A DNA stretch of 12,780 nt from Methylopumilus sp036745495 (lineage in GTDB: Bacteria; Pseudomonadota; Gammaproteobacteria; Burkholderiales; Methylophilaceae), in contig DAIOGA010000022.1 in NCBI GenBank assembly GCA_036745495.1, positions 1 through 12,780 on the forward strand, in the 5' to 3' direction. Of the stretch, positions 1-6,742 are shown piece after piece; position 1 is the first letter of the stretch; each line of letters starts with the position of its first letter. A program made the translations under genes and the position numbers. The notes beneath the pieces are model-generated. The model ran no database searches. It was not told where the DNA came from and saw only the letters and a program-made list of their open reading frames with translations.

Positions 1-624
1 GTGTCTGCACTTTTAGGTCGTATGCCTTCAGCGGTAGGTTATCAACCAACACTTGCTGATGAAATGGGTCGCCTACAAGAACGTATTACTTCAACAAAAA
101 CAGGTTCGATTACATCGATCCAAGCGGTTTATGTACCAGCCGATGACTTGACTGACCCATCACCTGCAACGACATTCCAACATTTGGACTCAACCGTTGT
201 GTTATCGCGTGATATTGCATCTCTTGGTATTTATCCAGCGGTGGATCCACTCGATTCCACATCACGTCAGCTTGATCCACAAATTGTGGGCGAAGAACAT
301 TATCAAGTGGCACGTTCAGTTCAATCGACGTTACAACGCTATAAAGAATTACGCGACATCATTGCGATTCTTGGTATGGACGAATTATCTCCAGAAGATA
401 AATTAGCAGTAAGCCGTGCACGTAAAATTCAACGTTTCTTATCACAACCATTCCACGTCGCTGAAGTATTCACAGGCGCGCCTGGTAAATATGTGACACT
501 CAAAGATACGATCAAAGGCTTTAAAGCGATCGTGAGTGGTGAATATGATCACTTACCAGAACAAGCGTTCTACATGGTAGGTAGCATCGAAGAAGCTGTA
601 GCAAAAGCTAAAACATTATCTTAA
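1..624 (+). CDS. atpD: ATP synthase F1 subunit beta, C-terminal part (5' end outside window)
   Basis: This is the catalytic beta subunit of the F1 part of ATP synthase, which makes ATP from ADP and phosphate at the cytoplasmic face of the inner membrane. The 207 visible residues match the last part of a family protein of about 460 residues. They include GRMPSAVGYQPTL, the QERITSTKTGSITSIQA stretch, VYVPADDLTDPSPATTF and DPLDSTSRQLDP, and they end with EQAFYMVGSIEEAVAKA. The Walker A and B regions lie upstream of the window. The GTG at base 1 is an internal valine codon, not a start. The stop is TAA at 622-624, and atpC follows 19 bases later in the same operon. Identification is certain; only the 5' end is missing. 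Confidence 0.98.
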   Translation: MSALLGRMPSAVGYQPTLADEMGRLQERITSTKTGSITSIQAVYVPADDLTDPSPATTFQHLDSTVVLSRDIASLGIYPAVDPLDSTSRQLDPQIVGEEHYQVARSVQSTLQRYKELRDIIAILGMDELSPEDKLAVSRARKIQRFLSQPFHVAEVFTGAPGKYVTLKDTIKGFKAIVSGEYDHLPEQAFYMVGSIEEAVAKAKTLS

Positions 625-643
625 TTGATTAGGTAAAAACGAC

Positions 644-1066
644 ATGGTGGCCACAGTTCATATTGATGTAGTAAGTGCCGAAGAATCTATTTTTTCAGGT
701 GAAGCTGAGTTCGTTGCAGCACCTGCACAAATGGGTGAAGTGGGTATTTATCCTCGCCATGCACCGATGATTACATCGATTAAACCAGGTGCGCTTCGCA
801 TTAAACTCGCGGATAAAAATGAAGAACAACTCATTTATATTTCAGGTGGCATTTTAGAAGTGCAACCGGGTGTCGTTACTGTCTTGGCAGACACAGCGAT
901 TCGTGGTCATGATCTTGATGAAGCACAAGCCAACGCTGCTAAAAAAGCGGCTGAAGAAGCGATGAAGAATCGTTCTTCTGATGTGGATTATGCAAAAGCG
1001 CAAGCTGAATTAGCGGAAGCGATTGCACAAATTCAAGCCATTCAAAAATTACGTCAAAAACACTAA
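644..1066 (+). CDS. atpC: ATP synthase F1 subunit epsilon
   Basis: This is the epsilon subunit of the F1 central stalk, which couples rotor movement to catalysis and can inhibit ATP hydrolysis. The 140-residue length is normal for the family. The N-terminal beta-sandwich carries VDVVSAEESIFSGEAEFVA-type wording, then APAQMGEVGIYPRHAPM and YISGGILEVQP. The last 50 or so residues are the Ala/Lys/Glu-rich helical hairpin ending in IQKLRQKH. The ATG at 644 is preceded by a weak AGGT about 10 bases upstream. It is the last gene of the atp operon, as usual, and a strong hairpin plus T-run follows at 1090-1116. Confidence 0.97.
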   Translation: MVATVHIDVVSAEESIFSGEAEFVAAPAQMGEVGIYPRHAPMITSIKPGALRIKLADKNEEQLIYISGGILEVQPGVVTVLADTAIRGHDLDEAQANAAKKAAEEAMKNRSSDVDYAKAQAELAEAIAQIQAIQKLRQKH

Positions 1067-1089
1067 GTTTTAAAACTTACAAAATTATT

Positions 1090-1116
1090 AAAAGCAGCTT
1101 TTAAGCTGCTTTTTTT
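1090..1116 (+). terminator. Rho-independent terminator after atpC
   Basis: A stem AAAAGCAGC (1090-1098) pairs with GCTGCTTTT (1105-1113) around a six-base loop, and the T-run extends to 1116. It lies 24 bases after the atpC stop. It ends the atp operon and separates it from glmU. Seen directly in the sequence. Confidence 0.9.
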
Positions 1117-1151
1117 ATGTCATGTGACGACAAATAGACGATAAAATACTG

Positions 1152-2510
1152 ATGATGTCTTTATCTATTGTGATTTTAGCTGCAGGCAAAGGAACGCGAA
1201 TGCGTTCTGATTTACCCAAAGTCTTGCAACCGCTCGCTCATAAACCGCTTTTAGGTTATGTCATTGATGCTTCCATGTCGTTTAATCCAAACCAACTTGT
1301 CGTGGTTTACGGATACGGAGGCGATCAGGTTCAAAAAACATTTCCATCAACCCATATTCAATGGGCAGAACAAAAAGAACAATTAGGTACAGGCCATGCT
1401 GTGCAACAAGCGATTCCTTTCATTAAAGATGAGGGTAACACACTGATTCTTTATGGTGATGTGCCTTTGATTGATCAAGAAACGATTCAACGTTTAATTA
1501 AAAAAGGCCAAAAAAATTTAGCGGTTTTAACCTATTCAAAAGAAGATCCAAAAGGTTATGGCAGGATAGTCAGAAAAGATGACCGCATACAAAAAATTGT
1601 AGAAGAAAAAGATTGTGATGCTTCACAAAAAAATATTAAAGAAATTAATACTGGCATCATGTGTGCCCCGAATCATCTTTTAAAAAATTGGCTAGGACGA
1701 CTCAATAATCAGAACGCACAAAAAGAATATTATTTGACAGATATTGTAGGGTTATCTATCGAAGATAACATTGAAGTATTAAGCGAATCTGCGGATAATG
1801 AAGTATCGATTACCGGGATTAATTCGAAATCTGAATTAGCAACCATGGAAAGAAACTATCAACTTATGACAGCAAAAAAATTGATGGAAGAAGGCGTTAC
1901 CCTCATAGATCCAAGCCGCATTGATATTCGAGGTGAAGTCACCGCAGGTCAAGATGTGACGATTGACGTGGGTTGTATTTTTGAAGGCAAAGTGCATTTA
2001 GGCAATCATGTGAAGATTGCGGCTTATTCACATATTAAAGATAGCACGATAGGTGATCACACTTCGATTGAGCCTTATTCACATATTGTCGAAAGTACCG
2101 TCGGTACACATTGTCGTATTGGACCTTTTGCTAGACTAAGACCCGGCACAAAACTTCAAAACCAAGTGCACATCGGCAATTTTGTTGAAATTAAAAATAG
2201 TGAAGTAAATAATGAAACGAATATCAATCACTTAAGTTATGTCGGCGATAGCCTAGTCGGTAAATCAGTCAATATTGGTGCTGGTACAATTACTTGTAAT
2301 TATGATGGTGCTAATAAACATCCGACCACGATTGAAGATGATGTGTTTATCGGATCAAATACAGCATTAGTGGCTCCTATTAAAATTGGTAAGGGTGCAA
2401 CCATCGCTGCAGGATCGACTATCACTAAAGATGCTCCTCCGGGAGATTTGACCGTATCTCGTTCAAAACAAACCAGCATATCTGGCTGGACTAAACCTAC
2501 AAAAAAATAA
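1152..2510 (+). CDS. glmU: Bifunctional UDP-GlcNAc pyrophosphorylase / GlcN-1-P N-acetyltransferase
   Basis: GlmU makes UDP-GlcNAc in two cytoplasmic steps: acetylation of GlcN-1-P, then uridylyl transfer. The product feeds peptidoglycan and lipid A. The 452 residues match the usual length of about 455. The N-terminal nucleotidyltransferase domain has LAAGKGTRM (9-17) with Lys23, QLGTGHA (77-83), YGDVPL (101-106) and a conserved KEYYLTDI. From about residue 250 comes the left-handed beta-helix acetyltransferase, with GPFARLRPGT, HIGNFVEIK, the His of NHLSYVGD, and GAGTITCNYDGANK. The segment before that His reads ETNIN rather than the commoner Ser-Lys-containing form, but the His is kept. Two adjacent ATGs (1152 and 1155) are equally possible starts. 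No clear Shine-Dalgarno is present. glmS follows after 13 bases. Confidence 0.97.
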   Translation: MMSLSIVILAAGKGTRMRSDLPKVLQPLAHKPLLGYVIDASMSFNPNQLVVVYGYGGDQVQKTFPSTHIQWAEQKEQLGTGHAVQQAIPFIKDEGNTLILYGDVPLIDQETIQRLIKKGQKNLAVLTYSKEDPKGYGRIVRKDDRIQKIVEEKDCDASQKNIKEINTGIMCAPNHLLKNWLGRLNNQNAQKEYYLTDIVGLSIEDNIEVLSESADNEVSITGINSKSELATMERNYQLMTAKKLMEEGVTLIDPSRIDIRGEVTAGQDVTIDVGCIFEGKVHLGNHVKIAAYSHIKDSTIGDHTSIEPYSHIVESTVGTHCRIGPFARLRPGTKLQNQVHIGNFVEIKNSEVNNETNINHLSYVGDSLVGKSVNIGAGTITCNYDGANKHPTTIEDDVFIGSNTALVAPIKIGKGATIAAGSTITKDAPPGDLTVSRSKQTSISGWTKPTKK

Positions 2511-2523
2511 AGAGACTTTAACT

Positions 2524-4218
2524 ATGTGCGGCATTGTAGGTGCAATTTCAAATCAAAACATCGTTCCTAACTTAATCGAAGGATTAAGTCGTCTTGAATA
2601 TCGAGGTTATGATTCATCCGGAATCGCAGTTTTGCGAAATGGTATTGAACGTGTGCGATCCGTAGGTCGTGTGGCTGAAATTGAAACGATGGTAAAAGAT
2701 CAAAAGTTAGAAGGCTTCTTAGGTATTGGTCATACAAGATGGGCAACGCATGGTGGTGTCACAGAACTCAATGCACATCCTCATATTTCGGAAGGTGAAA
2801 TTGCCGTGGTGCATAACGGCATTATTGAAAACTATGAAGAAGAGCGTGAGCGCCTTAAAAAATTAGGTTATCAATTTGAGTCACAAACAGATACCGAAGT
2901 CATCGCCCACCTCATCCATTACTTTGTAAAACATAAAAACAAATCTCTATTAGAAGCCACCCAAATGTTGGGTGAAGAACTAAGAGGTGCATTTGCCATT
3001 GCTGTGATCTCTCTTAAAAATCCTGATGAAATGATTTGTGCGCGTTTAGGTTGTCCACTCATCATTGGATTAGGGGATAGCCAAAACTTTATTGCATCGG
3101 ATATTTCAGCACTTTTAGCAGTCACTAAAAAAGTCATCTATCTTGAAGATGGCGATGTCGTAGAAGTTAAAAAAGATGGCATTCAAATTTTCGATAAAGA
3201 TAAAAAAGCAATTATCCGCAAAACGCATATCAGTGATGTGACATTATCTTCGATGGAGTTNNNNNNNNNNNNNNNNNNNNNNNNNNNNNNNNNNNNNNNN
3301 NNNNNNNNNNNNNNNNNNNNNNNNNNNNNNNNNNNNNNNNNNNNNNNNNNNNNNNNNNNNGAAATCTCAAGTGAATACCGCTATCGAGACTCAGTCCCTA
3401 ATCCGAATCAATTGATTCTAACTATTTCGCAATCTGGTGAGACGCTTGATACGATGGAAGCCTTAAAACATGCGCAGTCTTTAGGCCAAGATTTAAGTTT
3501 AGCCATCTGTAATGTTCAAGAAAGTGCGATTGCTCGAGCATCAAAACTTGTTTTATATACAAGAGCGGGTGCTGAAATTGGTGTGGCATCGACCAAAGCT
3601 TTCACAACACAATTGGTATCTTTATTTAGTTTAGCTGTGACAATAGCTGCCTTTAAAAAACTGATTAATAAAGAGCAAGAAAAAAGCTATTTAGAAAATT
3701 TAAGACAATTACCCGGAAGTATTCAACAAGCACTTAATTTAGAGCCCCAGATTAAAGAGTGGGCAAAATTATTTGCAGATAAACATCATGCCTTATTCTT
3801 AGGCCGTGGTATTCATTACCCCATTGCCATGGAAGGTGCATTGAAATTGAAAGAGATTTCTTATATTCACGCAGAAGCCTATCCGGCAGGCGAATTAAAA
3901 CATGGCCCATTGGCCTTGGTTGATAATGATATGCCAGTGGTTGTGATTGCACCGAATGATAATTTACTTGAAAAAGTAAAATCAAATATGCAGGAAGTGA
4001 AAGCGCGAGGCGGCGAAATTTTTGTATTTGCGGATGCAGATAGTCACTTTATGGAAAGTCCAGGAGTGCGCGTAATCAGAACACCAAGACACACAGGTGT
4101 TTTATCCCCCATTATTCACTCTATCCCGGTTCAGCTTCTCGCCTATCATGTGTCCCTTATCAAGGGCACTGATGTCGATAAGCCGCGTAATTTAGCAAAG
4201 TCCGTCACGGTTGAGTAA
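2524..4218 (+). CDS. glmS: Glutamine--fructose-6-phosphate aminotransferase (interrupted by assembly gap)
   Basis: GlmS makes glucosamine-6-phosphate from fructose-6-phosphate and glutamine, the entry step of the amino-sugar pathway that GlmU continues. The glutaminase domain begins MCGIVGA, with Cys2 as the nucleophile after Met removal. It continues with HTRWATHGG, NAHPH, VVHNGIIENYEE and TDTEVIAHL. The isomerase part shows TISQSGETLDT, GVASTKAFTTQL, LFLGRG, KLKEISYIHAEAYPAGELKHGPLAL and the C-terminal GTDVDKPRNLAKSVTVE. A 100-N gap splits the gene. There are 245 complete residues before it and 285 after, so about 80 are missing relative to the family's 609-610, including the ACGTSY region of the first sugar-isomerase subdomain. 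An AAGAGA stretch overlapping the glmU stop may serve as ribosome binding site. It is co-transcribed with glmU. Confidence 0.96.
   Translation: MCGIVGAISNQNIVPNLIEGLSRLEYRGYDSSGIAVLRNGIERVRSVGRVAEIETMVKDQKLEGFLGIGHTRWATHGGVTELNAHPHISEGEIAVVHNGIIENYEEERERLKKLGYQFESQTDTEVIAHLIHYFVKHKNKSLLEATQMLGEELRGAFAIAVISLKNPDEMICARLGCPLIIGLGDSQNFIASDISALLAVTKKVIYLEDGDVVEVKKDGIQIFDKDKKAIIRKTHISDVTLSSMEXXXXXXXXXXXXXXXXXXXXXXXXXXXXXXXXXXEISSEYRYRDSVPNPNQLILTISQSGETLDTMEALKHAQSLGQDLSLAICNVQESAIARASKLVLYTRAGAEIGVASTKAFTTQLVSLFSLAVTIAAFKKLINKEQEKSYLENLRQLPGSIQQALNLEPQIKEWAKLFADKHHALFLGRGIHYPIAMEGALKLKEISYIHAEAYPAGELKHGPLALVDNDMPVVVIAPNDNLLEKVKSNMQEVKARGGEIFVFADADSHFMESPGVRVIRTPRHTGVLSPIIHSIPVQLLAYHVSLIKGTDVDKPRNLAKSVTVE
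3261..3360. other. Assembly gap inside glmS
   Basis: Exactly 100 N. The flanking halves of glmS sum to 530 residues, while the family has about 609-610. The true gap is therefore near 240 bases, and the 100 N are a placeholder of unknown length. The frame is kept across the run because 100 and the inferred length leave the same remainder when divided by three. Confidence 0.95.
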
Positions 4219-4265
4219 TAAACCGTTTAAAATATCGTCTATTGAAAACTTAAAAAGTCTTATGT

Positions 4266-4994
4266 ATGGCTCAATTTATTAAACCTAAATCTTTATCTGT
4301 CGTAGTGCCTGTCAGAAATGAAGAAGACAATGTGGCTGATCTAATTTTTGAAATTCGTAAGTCTTTAAAAAATAAAATCAATTATGAAATTATTTATGTT
4401 GATGACGGCAGCACTGATCAAACACACAAAAACTTAATTACTTTACAAAAAACGTATAAAGAACTTCGCGTCATTCGTCATCAAAAAAGTTGTGGTCAAA
4501 GTACGGCCGTCAGAACAGGTGTGAAGCATGCTAAATATGATTGGATTGCAACACTCGATGGTGATGGACAGAATAATCCTCAAGACATTCCAGAATTACT
4601 TAAAGCCTTAAAAGAAGGTGTTGAATTAGTGGGTGGAAATCGCCGTCATAGCAGACGCGATACTTGGATTAAAAGAATTTCATCTGTGATTGCCAATGGT
4701 GTTCGTTCATGGATGCTTCAAGACGACACACCGGATACAGGATGCGGACTCAAGCTTTTTTCAAAAGAAGCTTTTCTAGACTTGCCTTATTTTGATCATA
4801 TGCATCGTTTTCTACCCGCACTCATTAAACGTCGTGGCGGTCTTATTGTGTCAGTGCCTGTGAGCCATCGACCTCGCACTCACGGACATTCAAATTACGG
4901 AACGATTGATCGCTTGTTAGTCGGTATTGTCGATTTATTTGGTGTGGCTTGGCTACAACGCAGATCTAAATTACCTCAAATCAAAAAGGATTAA
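4266..4994 (+). CDS. GT2-family, DPM1-like polyprenyl-phosphate glycosyltransferase
   Basis: This is a cytoplasmic-side family 2 glycosyltransferase of the dolichol-phosphate-mannose-synthase type. Such enzymes move a sugar from a nucleotide donor to a polyprenyl phosphate at the inner membrane. Of 242 residues, SVVVPVRNEEDNV (11-23) begins the nucleotide-binding fold, DDGSTD is at 46-51, the metal-binding DGDGQNNPQDIP at 98-109, TPDTGCGLKLFSKEAF at 155-170 and HRPRTHGHSNYG at 201-212. No clear C-terminal membrane helices follow, so it resembles DPM1 rather than GtrB/ArnC enzymes with a two-helix anchor. The ATG at 4262 is in another frame; 4266 fits the family start. The stop at 4992-4994 is one base from the next start. 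The sugar cannot be read from sequence; nearby UDP-uronate genes suggest glucuronate or galacturonate (inference). Confidence 0.88.
   Translation: MAQFIKPKSLSVVVPVRNEEDNVADLIFEIRKSLKNKINYEIIYVDDGSTDQTHKNLITLQKTYKELRVIRHQKSCGQSTAVRTGVKHAKYDWIATLDGDGQNNPQDIPELLKALKEGVELVGGNRRHSRRDTWIKRISSVIANGVRSWMLQDDTPDTGCGLKLFSKEAFLDLPYFDHMHRFLPALIKRRGGLIVSVPVSHRPRTHGHSNYGTIDRLLVGIVDLFGVAWLQRRSKLPQIKKD
4984..4990 (+). promoter_or_regulatory. Ribosome binding site that fixes the LAB_N start
   Basis: AAAAGGA ends five bases before the ATG at 4996. It identifies that ATG, rather than the in-frame ATG at 4927 inside the glycosyltransferase gene, as the true start. Confidence 0.75.
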
Positions 4995-4995
4995 G

Positions 4996-5343
4996 ATGAA
5001 TCAAGGCTTTAGTTATTTCTTTTGGCATATTGTAGAAGCCGCACAAAATTATTTTAATGCGATGTCAGGTCAAGACTTTACATGGCTCCTAGTAGGGCTA
5101 TTGGGACAAGTACTTTTCATGATGCGTTTCATTGTGCAGTGGATTCATAGTGAGCGGCATCAAAAAAGTTTAATTCCTATCAGCTTCTGGTACTTTAGTT
5201 TATTAGGTAGCGTGATCGTTCTAGCTTACGGTTTTCATAAAACTGAACTCGTGATTATTGTAGGTCAACTTCCAGGCACACTCGTTTACGTCAGAAACTT
5301 GATGCTCATTAAAAAAGCGCGTCTAAAAAAATCAAAAAGGTAA
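4996..5343 (+). CDS. LAB_N-domain small inner-membrane protein
   Basis: This 115-residue membrane protein is of the lipid-A-disaccharide-synthase N-terminal-domain (LAB_N) family. Despite the family name it has no LpxB catalytic domain. Conserved features are GQVLFMMRFIVQWIHSER (37-54), PISFWYFSLLGS (61-72) and GQLPGTLVYVRNLML (90-104). Three membrane segments are visible, roughly 28-48, 62-80 and 84-103, followed by a basic tail. LAB_N proteins are known as neighbours of DPM1-like glycosyltransferases and ArnT-like transferases. A role in presenting or flipping the polyprenyl-linked sugar is likely but is inference. The start was chosen from the AAAAGGA five bases upstream. It begins one base after the glycosyltransferase stop, so the two are translationally coupled. 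Confidence 0.85.
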   Translation: MNQGFSYFFWHIVEAAQNYFNAMSGQDFTWLLVGLLGQVLFMMRFIVQWIHSERHQKSLIPISFWYFSLLGSVIVLAYGFHKTELVIIVGQLPGTLVYVRNLMLIKKARLKKSKR

Positions 5344-5370
5344 TTTAAAAGCTTTCGTAAAAAGGATAAG

Positions 5371-5409
5371 ATGTCACTTAGAAGTTTAATTATATTAAAA
5401 AGGATCTAA
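5371..5409 (+). CDS. Possible 12-codon leader peptide (MSLRSLIILKRI)
   Basis: An ATG at 5371 is preceded by AAAAAGGATAAG, a strong Shine-Dalgarno at good spacing. The frame runs 12 codons to TAA at 5407-5409, six bases before the ATG of the next gene. The last codons overlap the AAAAAGGAT that would serve as the next gene's binding site, so translation of the leader could control or couple to it. This could equally be chance in AT-rich DNA; no homology is recognised. Confidence 0.3.
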   Translation: MSLRSLIILKRI

Positions 5410-5415
5410 GTTTAA

Positions 5416-5739
5416 ATGGAAACCAAAACAATTGTGCAGTATGTCGTTGCAGGTGTTGTTGTTGCAGGCTCATTATTTGTAGCTTATAACGCACAAGATA
5501 AAATTACTGATCAAGCAAGCGAAATTAAAGTATTACAAAATCAGGTTGCAGCGTTGAATGACAAAGCGACTGAGAACGAAGAGTTAGCAAATAAGAATAA
5601 AGCGCTTGAAGCAGAAGTGAAAAATCTAGAAGCCAAATTGGGTGCAAAAACAAAAGAAGCTGCATCTCAAAAGCAATCAAAACCTGTTGCGAAATCGAAA
5701 GCAGCTAAAAAAGCACAAAAGCCTTCTAAGAAAAAATAA
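5416..5739 (+). CDS. Small membrane-anchored coiled-coil protein with Lys/Ala-rich tail
   Basis: I do not recognise a named family. The 107 residues divide into one N-terminal membrane segment (about 6-24, VQYVVAGVVVAGSLFVAY), a charged helical stretch with heptad-like spacing (about 27-77, IKVLQNQVAALN then KALEAEVKNLEAKL), and a tail rich in Lys, Ala, Ser and Pro (78-107). The first segment is an uncleaved anchor rather than a clear signal peptide, since no AxA site follows. The tail resembles histone-H1-like or surface-binding basic tails. AGGA lies 11 bases before the ATG, a rather long spacing. A protein with the same plan is encoded at 9327-9737. It ends one base from the convergent epimerase gene. 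Probably real: good binding site and coherent composition. Confidence 0.75.
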   Translation: METKTIVQYVVAGVVVAGSLFVAYNAQDKITDQASEIKVLQNQVAALNDKATENEELANKNKALEAEVKNLEAKLGAKTKEAASQKQSKPVAKSKAAKKAQKPSKKK

Positions 5740-5740
5740 C

Positions 5741-6742
5741 TTAGTAGTAGTTCTTATACCAATCTACAAATCGTTTAACACCTTCTTTAATGGAGGTGTT
5801 AGGTTTGAAATTGACCCACTGATTTAATTCCGAAGTATCTGCTGATGTAATTTTGACATCGCCTGCTTGCATATCCATCATTTTTTTAATCGCTTTTTTA
5901 CCTAATGCATCTTCAATCGTTTCGATGAATTGCATCAATGGTATTGGCTGACTATTACCAATATTAAAGATACGATAAGGTGCATGGCTGGTCGCTGGGT
6001 CAGGATGTTTTGCATCAAATTTACTATTAGGCGTGGCTATTTTAAATAGTGTTTCTTTCAAAGAAGCTACGATGTCATCAATATAAGTAAAGTCACGCAT
6101 CATGTCGCCATGATTAAATACCTTGATAGGTTCATTAGCCAAAATAGCTTTTGTAAATAACATAGGCGACATGTCAGGTCTTCCCCATGGGCCATAGACT
6201 GTAAAAAAACGTAATCCTGTTGTAGGAATTTGATAAAGATGACTATAGGTATGAGCCATCAATTCATTTGCTTTTTTAGTAGTCGCATAAAGACTTACCG
6301 GATGATCGACATTATCATGTTCACTGAAAGGCACTTTCTCGTTTCCGCCATAGACACTCGAGCTACTTGCAAAGACAAGATGTTCAGTTTTGATTGCACG
6401 ACAACCTTCCAAGATATTAATAAAGCCTTGAATGTTGGAATCGATATAGACATAAGGATTTTCTATGGAATAACGGACCCCTGCTTGTGCTGCTAAATGG
6501 AGAACACGTTTCGGCAATTCTTTTTTAAAAAGATCAAGCACGTCCTTTTGATCTTTAATGTCGAGCTTTAAAAACTTAAAATTTTTATAGCCCTCTAATG
6601 TTTTAAGTCGATCTTCTTTTAAAGTGACATCGTAATAGTCATTGAGATTGTCGATACCAATAATCTCATGACCATCATCAAGGAGCTTCTTGGCGCTATG
6701 CATGCCAATAAAACCGGCTACACCTGTCACCAAAATTTTCAT
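5741..6742 (-). CDS. NAD-dependent sugar epimerase, UDP-glucuronate 4-epimerase type
   Basis: This is an extended short-chain dehydrogenase that likely converts UDP-glucuronate to UDP-galacturonate in the cytoplasm. The 333 residues carry GVAGFIG (7-13) for NAD binding, DNLNDYYDVTLK (31-42), typical of the UDP-glucuronate epimerase group, and LAAQAGVRYSIENP (83-96). They also carry the Ser cluster SSSSVYG (126-132), Tyr152-xxx-Lys156, RFFTVYGPWGRPDM (178-191), MRDFTYIDDIV (215-225) and MQAGDV (291-296). The substrate is inferred from these motifs and from the UDP-glucose dehydrogenase directly upstream. Its ATG abuts the ugd stop with no base between (TAAATG on the minus strand), so translation is coupled. 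Other UDP-sugar epimerase activities cannot be excluded. Confidence 0.88.
   Translation of the reverse strand: MKILVTGVAGFIGMHSAKKLLDDGHEIIGIDNLNDYYDVTLKEDRLKTLEGYKNFKFLKLDIKDQKDVLDLFKKELPKRVLHLAAQAGVRYSIENPYVYIDSNIQGFINILEGCRAIKTEHLVFASSSSVYGGNEKVPFSEHDNVDHPVSLYATTKKANELMAHTYSHLYQIPTTGLRFFTVYGPWGRPDMSPMLFTKAILANEPIKVFNHGDMMRDFTYIDDIVASLKETLFKIATPNSKFDAKHPDPATSHAPYRIFNIGNSQPIPLMQFIETIEDALGKKAIKKMMDMQAGDVKITSADTSELNQWVNFKPNTSIKEGVKRFVDWYKNYY
5774..5803. other. Hairpin at the convergent gene junction
   Basis: AACACCTTC (5777-5785) pairs with GGAGGTGTT (5792-5800), with one G-T wobble, around the loop TTTAAT. The stem extends by an A-T pair and further wobbles on the plus-strand RNA. It starts about 35 bases after the small coiled-coil gene stop, inside the epimerase 3' end. 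No long T-run follows on either strand, so it may mark or protect a 3' end rather than act as a standard terminator. Confidence 0.25.

Noticed and set aside
110..406. Open frames on both strands inside atpD (110-313 minus, 197-406 plus)
   Set aside because: Shadows of a strongly conserved gene; no binding sites or family resemblance.
2511..2523. glmS ribozyme/riboswitch
   Set aside because: Only 13 bases separate glmU and glmS, and the ribozyme is known mainly from Gram-positive bacteria; no space for it.
4927..4995. Longer start for the LAB_N gene at 4927
   Set aside because: It lies inside the glycosyltransferase gene, adds non-family residues, and a strong binding site supports the ATG at 4996.
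4996..5343. Calling the LAB_N protein lipid-A-disaccharide synthase (lpxB)
   Set aside because: Only the three-helix N-terminal domain is present; the catalytic domain is absent and the gene is complete at 115 residues.
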